Assembly (NCBI GenBank): GCA_036351775.1
Contig: JAZBPX010000064.1
Location: 1-64,000 of the forward strand
Source: Pacificimonas sp036351775
Lineage (GTDB): Bacteria > Pseudomonadota > Alphaproteobacteria > Sphingomonadales > Sphingomonadaceae
Length of the DNA stretch: 64,000 nt
Direction of reading: 5' to 3'
This document shows, in pieces, positions 1 through 9,237 of the stretch (position 1 is its first letter; every line of letters starts with the position of its first letter). Made by a program: the position numbers and the translations under genes. The notes beneath the pieces are model-generated. The model was not told the origin of the DNA. It saw only the letters and a program-made list of their open reading frames with translations, and made no database searches.

Positions 1-1
1 G

Positions 2-502
2 CTGGGTATCTGGAAACCGGTAATTCCGGAGTTCGGCAACGAGGGCGCGGACCGTCTGGCGGCCCTCGTCGCGCATGAGCGCCGCTGCGGCATTCAGCCC
101 GATCCCATAAGGCGGCTCGCTGCCGTCCTGCCGCCCGATGGCGACATTGCTGCGCGCGTGGCACAGCGGCTGAAGCTGTCGCGGGCCGACAGAACGCGGC
201 TAGTCAAGGCTGCCAGCCCGGCATCGCATACCGATCACAGGGTCGATGCCTATCTGGACGGGACCGTGGCCGCCCTCGACCGCCTGCTGCTAAGCGGGGC
301 GGACCAAGACGCAGTCGAGGCCGCCGCGACGTTCGCGGTTCCGAAGCTGCCGATCACCGGCGGGGCGCTGATCGAGCGCGGGCTGAAGCCCGGTCCCGAG
401 GTGAGCGAACGCTTCGCCCGGTTCGGGTTGATGTGGGCGGAGGCGGGCTTTCCTTACGAGAGTGCGGCTATCGAACAGCTGATTGAGCGCGCGCTATGTT
501 AG
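2..502 (+). CDS. cca: CCA tRNA nucleotidyltransferase, C-terminal part (5' end outside window)
   Basis: The reading frame is open from base 2 to the stop at 500-502, giving 166 residues of a C-terminal region with no start in view. The visible part looks like the RNA-binding C-terminal half of class II CCA-adding enzymes/poly(A) polymerases of alphaproteobacteria. It has an early ERRCGIQPDPIRRLAAVLP stretch and ends with the ITGGALIERGLKPGPEVS segment typical of this family. The enzyme adds or repairs the 3' CCA of tRNAs. An ATG at 158 would start within conserved sequence and is not the real start. The nucleotidyl-transfer motifs lie upstream and cannot be checked here. The stop is 3 bases from the convergent GGDEF/EAL gene. 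Confidence 0.8.
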   Translation: MGIWKPVIPEFGNEGADRLAALVAHERRCGIQPDPIRRLAAVLPPDGDIAARVAQRLKLSRADRTRLVKAASPASHTDHRVDAYLDGTVAALDRLLLSGADQDAVEAAATFAVPKLPITGGALIERGLKPGPEVSERFARFGLMWAEAGFPYESAAIEQLIERALC

Positions 503-505
503 GTA

Positions 506-2248
506 TCAGGCGGTCTCGCCAAGCTTCGCGATGAAATCCTCTTCCGACAGGGGCCGCGCGAAGTAGAAACCTTGGCCATAGTCACAGCCGGCCGCCTTCA
601 GAGCCCGCATTTGTAGATGTGTTTCAATGCCTTCGGCGACCGTCTTCATGTTGAGAGAGCTGGCAAGCGACAGGATGGCATCGATGATGTTCTGACTGTC
701 CTCGCTTTCCAGCATGCCGCGAACGAAGCTTTGGTCGATCTTCAGAATGTCGATGGGAAAGGACTGGAGATAGGCCATCGAGGAGTAGCCGGTGCCGAAG
801 TCATCCATGGCGATGGTGCAGCCGATGTCCTTGAGCTTCTGGAACACGGTACGGACCCGGTCGGGTTCGCTGACGATCGCGCTTTCGGTGAGTTCGACCT
901 TGAGCGCCGAGCCGGGAAGATTCACGCGCTCCAGCGCATCGACAACCGTTGCAACGAGGTCGTCACGCCGGAACTGGACGCTGGAGACGTTGACAGCGAT
1001 CTGAAGGTCGGCCGCTGCCGGAATGAGCCGGCGCCAGTCGGCCAGACGGTTGCAGGCCTGACGAATGGCGGCGCGGCCGAGCGGTACGATGAGACCGCTT
1101 TCCTCGGCAATCGGAATAAAGTCGGCGGGGGCAACCACGCCGTGGTTTGATGAGTGCCAGCGCGACAGGGCCTCCGCCCCGGTAATCGCGCCGGTTTCCA
1201 GATCGATGACCGGCTGAAAGGCGAGGGTAAGTTCGTCGCGTTCGAGAGCGCGGCGCAGCTCGGCCTCCAGGTGGAACAGGCCAATTTCGTGGCTGTGATC
1301 GCGCGGCAGGTAGGTTTCGACGGAATCGCCGCCCTCCTCCTTTGCGGTTCGCAGTGCATAGTCGGCTTGATGCAGAAGGTCGTCAGCGCACTCCGCGCTG
1401 TCGTTGGCCACGGCAATTCCGATGGTGGCGGATGCGTAGACATCGCCGCCGGACAGGGAAAAGGGGTGAGCGAGCCGCTCATTGACGCGCCCGACAACCT
1501 CAGCGCCGGTCTGGTCATCCGCAAGGTCGTTGACGAGAATGGCAAATTCGTCTGCGGCAAGCCGGGCCACGAGGTCGTGACTGCGAACGCTGCCGCTCAG
1601 GCGGCTGGCGACAGCGATCAGGAACTCGTCGCCAACGACCGCGCCCAGGCTCTCGTTAATGCGTGTAAAGCGATCGACGTTGACCAGGAAGACGGCAGGA
1701 CGAAGGCCGCCCTGTTCCAGAAGTTCATCGATCCGCTCGGTCAGGGCGAGCCGGTTCGGAAGGCCGGTTAGCGTGTCCTGCATCATCGACGCGCGGAGGT
1801 GGGTTTCGGCGTAGAGTTCAGAGCTGCGATCGCGGACACAGACAAGCGCGCGGCGGTAGCCGCTATCGTCGAAAGCGCTTACCTCGGCCGAAAAGTGGCG
1901 ATCCTCCGCGCCTGCCGTACAGGACCAGTTGATCGTACTGCCAACGGTGCCGGTTCCGCCGAAGACCCGGGCCACATGTTCGGCGATCAGCGGGGCCGCG
2001 CTGAGGAGCGGCAGCTTGCCCGCGGTCCGTCCGACGAAGGCTTCGCTGGGCACATCGGCCCAGGACGTGAGCCTCGCATTCACACGTGTGCAGAGCGCCG
2101 CGCCGCCGGGCGTGCCCTGAAAGACGGCAATCCCGATGGGAAGCGCTTCAACCAGACTCGACGGTACCGCGCTGCCGCTATCGGTCTCCGATGCGCGGCC
2201 CTGTCCTGCCGTCAGCGAGAGTTTTGACAAGGCTTGTGTGGCGGCCAT
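506..2248 (-). CDS. PAS-GGDEF-EAL protein, probable c-di-GMP phosphodiesterase with degenerate GGDEF
   Basis: 580 residues. A PAS-like sensor region spans about 30-150, followed by a GGDEF domain (about 155-315) and an EAL domain (about 325-575). The cyclase signature reads AADEF (231-235) instead of GGDEF, so synthesis of c-di-GMP is unlikely. An RxxD sequence (RSHD, 222-225) sits exactly five residues before it, as in an inhibitory I-site, so the domain may still bind c-di-GMP. The EAL domain looks catalytic: EAL 359-361, DDFGTGYSS 482-490, KID 503-505 and VAEGIE 537-542 are all present. No membrane segment or signal peptide is seen, so a cytoplasmic protein is expected. It lies alone, convergent with cca and 77 bases downstream of parC on the same strand. 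The input signal of the PAS domain is unknown. Confidence 0.88.
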   Translation of the reverse strand: MAATQALSKLSLTAGQGRASETDSGSAVPSSLVEALPIGIAVFQGTPGGAALCTRVNARLTSWADVPSEAFVGRTAGKLPLLSAAPLIAEHVARVFGGTGTVGSTINWSCTAGAEDRHFSAEVSAFDDSGYRRALVCVRDRSSELYAETHLRASMMQDTLTGLPNRLALTERIDELLEQGGLRPAVFLVNVDRFTRINESLGAVVGDEFLIAVASRLSGSVRSHDLVARLAADEFAILVNDLADDQTGAEVVGRVNERLAHPFSLSGGDVYASATIGIAVANDSAECADDLLHQADYALRTAKEEGGDSVETYLPRDHSHEIGLFHLEAELRRALERDELTLAFQPVIDLETGAITGAEALSRWHSSNHGVVAPADFIPIAEESGLIVPLGRAAIRQACNRLADWRRLIPAAADLQIAVNVSSVQFRRDDLVATVVDALERVNLPGSALKVELTESAIVSEPDRVRTVFQKLKDIGCTIAMDDFGTGYSSMAYLQSFPIDILKIDQSFVRGMLESEDSQNIIDAILSLASSLNMKTVAEGIETHLQMRALKAAGCDYGQGFYFARPLSEEDFIAKLGETA

Positions 2249-2325
2249 GGAGAGGCACCTGCCGCATCATCCTTAAGATGCCGTTACAAGTTTATCGCGC
2301 GCGTAAGGCGGCGCCGATCAAAGAC

Positions 2326-4608
2326 TTACTCGTCGTCTTCCGGAAGCGCGGGGAAGTAGGGCGCTTCTCTCGGGAACCCGTTGGGAACGGTTCGACCCGT
2401 GCCGGAGCGCGAACCGACCCAGGGCGTGAGGTCCGTCTCGGTGCGCACACGGCCGCTGCCGCCGCCCATCGGCCAGCTTAGGCCGTCGGCGAGTGCGATC
2501 GTCGTCACGGCCTCCAGCCCGGATTCGCGAAAACGCTGTATGAGAACACCCTTGCCGCGCGCCATGGTCGGCATCTGGTCTAGTGGAAATACGAGGAGAC
2601 GGCGGTTGCTCCCGACGCTGACGACATGATCATGCGCGTCGGCCACGAGAATGACGTCAAGAAGGCGCGCGCCCGCGTTGAAATTCATCACGTTACGGCC
2701 CTTGCGGGTCTCCGCAATCAGGTCTGCCGTCGTCGCGATGAACCCGCGGCCGTCCGTCGAGGCCAGCAGCACACGCGGTGCGGCGGATGCCACGAACATC
2801 GTGCGAATGCCCGCACCGGCGTCGATGTCGATCATGGCGCGGATGGGATCACCGAAACCGCGCCCACCAGGCAATTTGTCCGCGCCAAGCGTGAAAAAGC
2901 GGCCATCATCGGCGGCCACGAGAAGCTTGTCAGTGGTCTGGGCGTGAAAGGCCTGCGCGAAGCCATCGCCCTCCTTGAACTTCTGGTCGTGAACCGTGCC
3001 GAGGTCGGCATGCCCCTTCATGGCGCGGATCCAGCCGCGTTTTGACAGGATCACGGTTACCGGTTCGCGTTCGATCATCGCTTCGAGCGGGATGTCGCGG
3101 GTGGGGGCGGCCTCTTCGATCACTGTCCGGCGCGGGTCGCCGAACTGCTTTTTCAGCGCTGTAAGGTCGGCCTTCATCCGCTCGCGTTGCAGATCGTCGG
3201 AAGCGAGGATGGCGGCAAGTTCGTCCTTCTCTGAACGAAGCTGTGTATCCTCCTGACGAATCTCCATTTCCTCAAGGCGCCGCAGCGAGCGCAGCCGCAT
3301 GTTCAGGATCGCTTCGGCCTGCCGGTCATTCAGCGAGAACTCGGCCATCATTACCGGCTTCGGCTCGTCCTCGGTGCGGATTATCTCAATGATCCGGTCG
3401 AGGTTCAGATAGGCGATCAGGTAGCCTTCGAGCAGCTCCAGCCTTGCCTCGATCTTGGCCAGCCGGTGGCGCAGGCGCGCACGCAGCATCTCGAACTGGT
3501 GATCGAGCCAGGCGTTCAGCAGCCCGGCGAGGTCCATGACGCCGGGTGTCCGATCCTTGTCGAGGACGTTGAGGTTCAGGCTGAAGCGCGATTCGAGGTC
3601 GGTCAGCTTGAACAGGCTTTCCTTCAGAACGTCCGGATCGACATTGCGGCTCTTCGGAACGAGCACGATGCGCGTGTCCTCGGCGCTCTCGTCGCGCACG
3701 TCGTCGAGAATCGGCAGCTTCCTGTCTGTGACGAGCGCCGCGATCTGCTCGATCAGCTTGCCGCGCTGAACCTGGTAGGGGATTTCGGTGACGATAAGCT
3801 GCCACTGGCCGCTGCCAAGGCTTTCGATGCCGGCCTCGCGCTTCGCCGCGTCCTTTTCATCCGCTGCAAAATAGCGAGCACGAAGGCGAAGCGATCCGCG
3901 GCCCGTCTCATAGGCCTTGCGGATTGTTTCCGCATTGTCGGCCAGCACCCCGCCCGTGGGGAAGTCCGGACCCTTGATCTTCTTGAGCAGATTTTCCGTC
4001 TGCGACTCCGGGAAGCGGATTAGGTGCTTTGCCGCATCGACGATCTCACCAAGGTTATGTGGCGGGATGCTGGTCGCCATGCCCACCGCGATGCCGGCCG
4101 CGCCGTTCGCCAGCAGGTTGGGGAACAGGCCGGGAAACACCTCGGGCTCTTCGTCTTCGCCGTTATAGGTTTCACGAAACTCGACCGTGCCCTCATTGAG
4201 GCCCGCCATCAGCGCGTTGGCCGCCGCCGTCAGCCGCGCCTCCGTATAGCGCATCGCCGCCGCGCCATCACCGTCGATATTGCCGAAATTGCCCTGACCG
4301 TCGACGAGCGGATAGCGAAGCGCGAAATTTTGAGCGAGACGCACCATGGCGTCATAGACGGCCTGGTCGCCGTGCGGATGGTATTTGCCGATGACATCGC
4401 CAACGACGCGGGCGCATTTCTTGAAGCCTGACCCGGGGTCGAGGCGGAGGAGCCGCATGGCCCAAAGCAGGCGGCGGTGAACGGGTTTCAGACCGTCGCG
4501 GACATCGGGAAGCGAGCGGGCGGTAATCGTCGACAGCGCGTAGACAAGATAGCGGTCGCTGAGTTCGTCGGCGAACGGACGGTCGATAATCGCGGAGTCT
4601 TCTAGCAT
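2326..4608 (-). CDS. parC: DNA topoisomerase IV subunit A
   Basis: 760 residues, a type IIA topoisomerase A subunit that decatenates daughter chromosomes together with ParE. The catalytic tyrosine is Y121 in AAMRYTEARL, and the KYHPHGD motif (75-81) precedes it. The C-terminal part is short and divergent compared with GyrA, and the GyrA box is not evident, which together with the true gyrA at the window end supports ParC. At the positions matching E. coli ParC S80 and E84, the main quinolone contacts, this protein has Q82 and D86. The start ATG lies 6 bases after the recO stop, with its AAGGGG ribosome site overlapping that stop, so translation is probably coupled to recO. It is the last gene of the lepB-rnc-era-recO-parC run. 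Confidence 0.95.
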   Translation of the reverse strand: MLEDSAIIDRPFADELSDRYLVYALSTITARSLPDVRDGLKPVHRRLLWAMRLLRLDPGSGFKKCARVVGDVIGKYHPHGDQAVYDAMVRLAQNFALRYPLVDGQGNFGNIDGDGAAAMRYTEARLTAAANALMAGLNEGTVEFRETYNGEDEEPEVFPGLFPNLLANGAAGIAVGMATSIPPHNLGEIVDAAKHLIRFPESQTENLLKKIKGPDFPTGGVLADNAETIRKAYETGRGSLRLRARYFAADEKDAAKREAGIESLGSGQWQLIVTEIPYQVQRGKLIEQIAALVTDRKLPILDDVRDESAEDTRIVLVPKSRNVDPDVLKESLFKLTDLESRFSLNLNVLDKDRTPGVMDLAGLLNAWLDHQFEMLRARLRHRLAKIEARLELLEGYLIAYLNLDRIIEIIRTEDEPKPVMMAEFSLNDRQAEAILNMRLRSLRRLEEMEIRQEDTQLRSEKDELAAILASDDLQRERMKADLTALKKQFGDPRRTVIEEAAPTRDIPLEAMIEREPVTVILSKRGWIRAMKGHADLGTVHDQKFKEGDGFAQAFHAQTTDKLLVAADDGRFFTLGADKLPGGRGFGDPIRAMIDIDAGAGIRTMFVASAAPRVLLASTDGRGFIATTADLIAETRKGRNVMNFNAGARLLDVILVADAHDHVVSVGSNRRLLVFPLDQMPTMARGKGVLIQRFRESGLEAVTTIALADGLSWPMGGGSGRVRTETDLTPWVGSRSGTGRTVPNGFPREAPYFPALPEDDE

Positions 4609-4614
4609 GGCCCC

Positions 4615-5349
4615 TTAGAGCAAGCGGGCTAGGCGCGCGTCAATCAGATCGCGCGCTTCGGTGAGCCGAGGGCGGTCCCGGTCCGGGGTTAGATCGCGCA
4701 GGATGAAGTGGCGCGTGAGGGTCAAGGCATCAAGAATGTCTGCTTTGTTAGCAGGTTCATCGATTCTTCTAAGAAATGGTGGAAGGCGAAAAATACGGTC
4801 TTCATAGCCGCGCGCGGTTTCAGCGGTAACGGCGCGCCCGGTGCGGGGGGAGACGTATTTCAACTCTTTGCCCCCGCCCGAGACCGCGCAGCGCTCAAGA
4901 TCCAGGGAGAAACCGAGGTCGCCGAGGAGGGCGAGTTCCGCCCGCGCCAGCGCCGCCCCGGCAACAAGCGGCGGTGGGTCCAGCGACAGAAGCTCGAACA
5001 GCGCATCGACCTTCGCGAACAGGCCGGGGTGCGGGTCGTCGTCGGCAATCGCCACGCCAAGGAGCCCCGTGATCCAGGGGACAACCGCGAGCGCTAACCC
5101 GCCGGTCATCAGTCCATCGCGAAGGCGCGCGCTTTCCAGTCGCGCGGTGGGTAGCCGTCCGGAACCCCTGGTCTCAATCTCTGCTGTAACCCGGTTTCCC
5201 GGCAACATCAGGGAACGGCGGGCGCGGGATCGCCCACCGTGGACATAGGCGCTCCGGCGGCCATTGGATTCTGTCAGAAGGGTGACGACCACGCCGTGCT
5301 CGCCGCTTTGACGGGCCGACAACAGGATGGCGGAGTCCTCAAAACGCAT
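4615..5349 (-). CDS. recO: DNA repair protein RecO
   Basis: 244 residues. RecO anneals single strands and loads RecA on SSB-coated gaps with RecR. The N-terminal OB-fold begins MRFEDSAILLSARQSGEHG, a typical alphaproteobacterial RecO start. It is followed by the basic VHGGRSRARRSLMLPGN segment, and a helical C-terminal part contains ELKYVSPRTGRAV. The C4 zinc motif found in some RecO proteins is not present; only one cysteine occurs in that region. The gene follows era by 36 bases and is followed by parC after 6 bases, consistent with one operon. Confidence 0.9.
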   Translation of the reverse strand: MRFEDSAILLSARQSGEHGVVVTLLTESNGRRSAYVHGGRSRARRSLMLPGNRVTAEIETRGSGRLPTARLESARLRDGLMTGGLALAVVPWITGLLGVAIADDDPHPGLFAKVDALFELLSLDPPPLVAGAALARAELALLGDLGFSLDLERCAVSGGGKELKYVSPRTGRAVTAETARGYEDRIFRLPPFLRRIDEPANKADILDALTLTRHFILRDLTPDRDRPRLTEARDLIDARLARLL

Positions 5350-5385
5350 CAGGGCTCGGACCCTAGTACCCGCGCGCCGGACGAG

Positions 5386-6288
5386 TCAGGAGCGGCGTTC
5401 CATGCCGAACGCCTCCAGCATCTCCGGGCGCTCCGACCAGTCCGCCTTGACCTTCACGTTCAGGAACAGATGAACGCGTTTGCCGAGCATGTCTTCGAGG
5501 TCGGTACGGGACGCGGTACCGATTTCCTTGATCCGCGCGCCGCCCTTGCCAAGAACGATGGCCTTCTGTCCGTCACGTTCGACATAGATGGTCTGGTGAA
5601 TCGCGATGGCGCCATCCTTTTCCTCATAGGACTCCGTTTCGACGGCGGAGGCATAGGGCACTTCCTGGCGAAGCTGCAGAAACAGCTTTTCGCGGGTTAC
5701 CTCGGCGGCGAGGAGGCGGCTCGAAACGTCGGCGACCTGGTCCTCAGGGAAGTGCCACGGCCCGCGGGGCATTGCAGCAAGAAGCGCCTCCTTCAGGTCC
5801 GTGATGCCATCGTCCTTCGTTGCCGAAATCATAAAGGTTTCTGCAAACTGGCCGCGCCGATTAAGGCGCTGTGTCAGGATCAGGAGGCGGTCCTTCCTGG
5901 CGATGTCGACCTTCGTCAGGCAGAGCATCTTGGGCGTCTGCAAGCTTTCCAGCCATTCGAGGATTTCCTCGACTTCCTCGGTCAGGCCGCGCTGCGCATC
6001 GACAAGAAACAGGATGAGGTCAGAATTCGTCGCACCATCCCGCGCGGCGGCGACCATCGCATCCTCGAGGGTTTTCTTCGGCGTGAACATGCCCGGCGTG
6101 TCGATCAGCACGAGCTGCGTGTGGTTCTGGACGGCAATGCCCATCAGGCGGGCGCGGGTGGTCTGAACCTTGGGACTGACGATCGCGACCTTCTGGCCGA
6201 CAAGCGTATTCACCAGCGTCGATTTGCCGGCATTCGGCGCGCCGATAATCGCGACGAAACCGCAGCGTTTTTCGCCGTGATCGCTCAA
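5386..6288 (-). CDS. era: GTPase Era, 16S rRNA-binding ribosome assembly factor
   Basis: 300 residues, normal Era length. The G domain has G1 GAPNAGKST (16-24), G3 DTPG (63-66) and G4 TKVD (125-128). A C-terminal KH domain carries GKGG (247-250), used to bind the 3' end of 16S rRNA during 30S maturation. Its start codon overlaps the end of rnc by four bases (ATGA), a common arrangement in alphaproteobacteria that couples rRNA processing and assembly functions. Confidence 0.96.
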   Translation of the reverse strand: MSDHGEKRCGFVAIIGAPNAGKSTLVNTLVGQKVAIVSPKVQTTRARLMGIAVQNHTQLVLIDTPGMFTPKKTLEDAMVAAARDGATNSDLILFLVDAQRGLTEEVEEILEWLESLQTPKMLCLTKVDIARKDRLLILTQRLNRRGQFAETFMISATKDDGITDLKEALLAAMPRGPWHFPEDQVADVSSRLLAAEVTREKLFLQLRQEVPYASAVETESYEEKDGAIAIHQTIYVERDGQKAIVLGKGGARIKEIGTASRTDLEDMLGKRVHLFLNVKVKADWSERPEMLEAFGMERRS

Positions 6289-6992
6289 CGCTCTGTATCC
6301 ATATCCATATCGTCCTTTCGGGCGAGGAATGCCGCGGCGGCGGCCTTCTCGGCGGCCTGCTTCGAAGATCCCGACCCCAGTATCTCGGCGTAGTCACCGA
6401 CCGTCACGCCCATTTCGAAGTCGGGAGCATGCTCCGGTCCCTGCCGGCGGGCAAGCCGGTAAGTGGGGATGGGCAAACCGCGCTGCTGCGCCCATTCCTG
6501 CAGCGCATTCTTCGGATTGATGGGCGGTGCGCCTTCTTCGCTGGCCGACAGGCGCTTCGCCCATGCCGAAAGCACAAAGGTCCGCGCGGCCTTGTAATCC
6601 GCATCGACGAAGATCGCGCCAATCAGCGCCTCGCAGACATCGCCAAGCAGATTGTCGGAATGGTTCACACGCGCCTGCCGCGCGGACTCATCAAGGCGCA
6701 CGAGTTTGGGAACGCCCAGATCGCGCGCGATTACCGCGCAGGACTGCTTGTCGACGAGGGTTGAAAAGCGGCGGTTCATGCTGCCCTCCGGCTCGTCGAG
6801 GGTACGGGTCAGATACTCGGCGATGACAAGGCCAAGGACGCGGTCGCCGAGGAACTCCAACCGCTCGTAAGACCGGCCGCCCCGTGCCGCAGCGCTACTG
6901 TGTGTGAGGGCGGCGGCGAGAAGCGCGGGTTCGGCGAATTCATGACCGAGAACCGTTCTCGCCCAGCGAAGCTCTTCGCTGTCGGCGCTCAT
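6285..6992 (-). CDS. rnc: Ribonuclease III
   Basis: 235 residues. The catalytic RNase III domain carries the signature ERLEFLGDRVL (43-53) with E46 and D50, plus the second metal-binding pair D118 and E121. A double-stranded RNA-binding domain occupies about 158-225. The enzyme cleaves dsRNA in rRNA precursors and mRNAs. It overlaps lepB upstream by four bases and era downstream by four bases, so the three are very likely cotranscribed. Confidence 0.96.
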   Translation of the reverse strand: MSADSEELRWARTVLGHEFAEPALLAAALTHSSAAARGGRSYERLEFLGDRVLGLVIAEYLTRTLDEPEGSMNRRFSTLVDKQSCAVIARDLGVPKLVRLDESARQARVNHSDNLLGDVCEALIGAIFVDADYKAARTFVLSAWAKRLSASEEGAPPINPKNALQEWAQQRGLPIPTYRLARRQGPEHAPDFEMGVTVGDYAEILGSGSSKQAAEKAAAAAFLARKDDMDMDTER

Positions 6993-7636
6993 CGCAGCGC
7001 GCCAATGCGGGAGATGCGGTCCGCGCCCTCACGCGGGGCTGGCAGCAGGACGTGGCTGGCGCGGCCAACGAGGAGCGACACGGGAACGAAGCCCAGCCCG
7101 CCTTCGGCCCTGGACAGACGGCTATCCCGGCTGATCGCGGCATTGTCGCCCGCTACGAAGATATGTCTTTCGGGCACGGTTCGCGTCTCGAAGCTGATTG
7201 CAGGCACCGGCCTTTCGCGTTGTCCGCGCAGCAAGGACCCATTGACGCTTATTCCCGTCGGCAGGCCTGTCACGGTATCGCCGGGCAGGGCGACTACACG
7301 CTTCACGAAGAAGCTCTCCCCGCCGGACGGGTCGGCGAACACGGCGACATCGCCCCGGCGCGGCAGGCGCGGGGCGACGCCGAGCCAGGGAAGCGTAACG
7401 AAGGGAAGCGAGTGTGTCCGGTAGCCGTACGCGGTCTTGTCCACGAGAATGTGATCGCCGGGCATGATCGTCGGAGTCATTGACGGGGTGGGCACCGTAT
7501 AGGGCTCGAACAGGAGCGCGCGGACTGCGTAGGCAAGCGTAAGGGCAAGAACGGCAATCCGAAGGGGACGGCGAACGCGCCGCCACACTGTCGGGGATGG
7601 CCCGATCGGGCGGGGCGGAAGCTCGGCAGCCTGCAT
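6989..7636 (-). CDS. lepB: Signal peptidase I
   Basis: 215 residues, a short S26 signal peptidase. One N-terminal transmembrane helix (about 26-43) is followed by the nucleophile serine S52 in VPTPSMTPTI and the general-base lysine K112 in FFVKRVVALPGD. The C-terminal box GDNAAISRDSRL is a variant of the usual GDNxxxSxDSR. The enzyme removes Sec and Tat signal peptides at the outer face of the inner membrane. It is the first gene of the lepB-rnc-era-recO-parC run; pgi starts divergently 62 bases away, so a promoter for both directions should lie at 7637-7698. Confidence 0.94.
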   Translation of the reverse strand: MQAAELPPRPIGPSPTVWRRVRRPLRIAVLALTLAYAVRALLFEPYTVPTPSMTPTIMPGDHILVDKTAYGYRTHSLPFVTLPWLGVAPRLPRRGDVAVFADPSGGESFFVKRVVALPGDTVTGLPTGISVNGSLLRGQRERPVPAISFETRTVPERHIFVAGDNAAISRDSRLSRAEGGLGFVPVSLLVGRASHVLLPAPREGADRISRIGALR

Positions 7637-7698
7637 CGGATTGGGCCTTTTCCGGCGCGGCCTGACCTGTCAAGCGCGCCGCAATAAGGGAGACCGCG

Positions 7699-9237
7699 AT
7701 GCCGGAGACAATCGACAGCGTCTGGGCCGAACTGGACCGCGTCGTCGGATCGGTTCGCGAACGCTCGCTTGGCAGGCTGGTCAGGGAAGACGGCGAGCGC
7801 CGCGCGGCGCTGTGGATGGAGGCCGGCGGCCTGACCATCGACTTTGCCAAGACGCACCTCGACGCGGCGGTGTTGACTGCGGGTGCCAAGCTCGCGGATG
7901 CCGTCGATTTCGAGACATGGCGCAGCAGGCTTCTGACCGGCGCGATCGTCAATTTGAGCGAGAACCGGGCCGCTACCCACAGCGCAGAGCGCGGTGTTGG
8001 CAGCCCGGACCATGTTGCCGCCGCCGATCACGCGCGAACCGCGATGCGCGGCGTCTACGACCGGGTTGTCGATGGTGATTTCGGACAAGTCGAGCGGATC
8101 ATCCATATCGGGATCGGCGGTTCCTTCCTTGGGCCGGCGCTGGTCATCGATGCCCTGCCAAAGACAGGGCCCGTTGCGGATGTGCGGATCGTCAGCAACA
8201 TCGACGCCGTTTCGCTCGACCGGGCGCTGGAGGGCGCCCATGCGGAGCGCACGCTGGTCGTCGTGGTGTCGAAAAGCTTCACGACGCTGGAAACCATGAT
8301 GAATGCCCGCAGCGCGATGGCTGCCCTGGGTCTGGGTCCGGAGCGGGTCATCGCGGTTACGGCCAATCCAGAGAAGGCCGCCGCGTTCGGTGTGCCGGAA
8401 GAGAACATCCTTGGTTTCGCGGAGACGGTCGGCGGGCGCTACTCTCTATGGACCGGCGTCGGGCTGGCAGCGGCGCTCGCCGTTGGCTGGAGCGCGTTCG
8501 AGGACATGCTTGCTGGCGCTGCCGACATGGACCGGCATTTCCGCGATGCCCCGCTACAGAAGAACCTCCCCTTCGTCGCGGCGCTGCTCGACATCATCTA
8601 TGCCAGCGTCATTGGCGCGGAATCGCGGGCTATTTTCGCTTATGACGAACGGTTGCGCCTGCTGCCCGATTTCCTGCAGCAGCTGGAAACGGAATCGAAC
8701 GGCAAGAGCGTGGACCGGCAGGGCAGGGCGCTGACTCGGCCCTCCTCACCAGTTGTGTGGGGAGGGGTGGGGACGGACGCGCAGCACGCGGTGTTCCAGA
8801 TGCTGCACCAGGGCACGCACCTCGTGACGACCGAGTTTCTGGCCGTGCGTGAGCCCGGCCATAACCGCGATGCCGCCCATCATGAGCAGCTCCTCGCCAA
8901 CTGCATCGCGCAGGGCGCTGCGCTGCTTGACGGGCGCGACTACGAGACGGCGCTGGCGGAAACCGGTGGCCCTGATCTGGCGCATGCGAAGACGTTCGAC
9001 GGAGGGCGGCCGTCGACAACGATTCTGCTTGAGCGGCTGGATGCGCGGACGCTTGGTGCGCTGATCGTCTTCTACGAGCACCGCACGTTCAGCTTCGGTG
9101 CGCTTCTCCAGATCAACAGCTTCGACCAGATGGGCGTGGAGCTGGGGAAGACCGTGGCGCAGGCCATTGCGAATGGCGATCTCGGCGATCTCGACCCGTC
9201 CAGCCGCGCGCTGCTGGACCGCCTTACCAGCGAATGA
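7699..9237 (+). CDS. pgi: Glucose-6-phosphate isomerase
   Basis: 512 residues, at the short end for bacterial Pgi. It interconverts glucose-6-phosphate and fructose-6-phosphate. The phosphate-binding IHIGIGGSFLGP segment, VVSKSFTTLET, and the later GGRYSLWTGVGL and ESNGKSVDR segments are all recognisable family motifs. The active-site QLETESNGK region and the C-terminal NSFDQMGVELGK lysine motif are present. The start ATG has a GGGAGA site just upstream. The 3' end overlaps the convergent nrsF gene by 14 bases. Confidence 0.95.
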   Translation: MPETIDSVWAELDRVVGSVRERSLGRLVREDGERRAALWMEAGGLTIDFAKTHLDAAVLTAGAKLADAVDFETWRSRLLTGAIVNLSENRAATHSAERGVGSPDHVAAADHARTAMRGVYDRVVDGDFGQVERIIHIGIGGSFLGPALVIDALPKTGPVADVRIVSNIDAVSLDRALEGAHAERTLVVVVSKSFTTLETMMNARSAMAALGLGPERVIAVTANPEKAAAFGVPEENILGFAETVGGRYSLWTGVGLAAALAVGWSAFEDMLAGAADMDRHFRDAPLQKNLPFVAALLDIIYASVIGAESRAIFAYDERLRLLPDFLQQLETESNGKSVDRQGRALTRPSSPVVWGGVGTDAQHAVFQMLHQGTHLVTTEFLAVREPGHNRDAAHHEQLLANCIAQGAALLDGRDYETALAETGGPDLAHAKTFDGGRPSTTILLERLDARTLGALIVFYEHRTFSFGALLQINSFDQMGVELGKTVAQAIANGDLGDLDPSSRALLDRLTSE

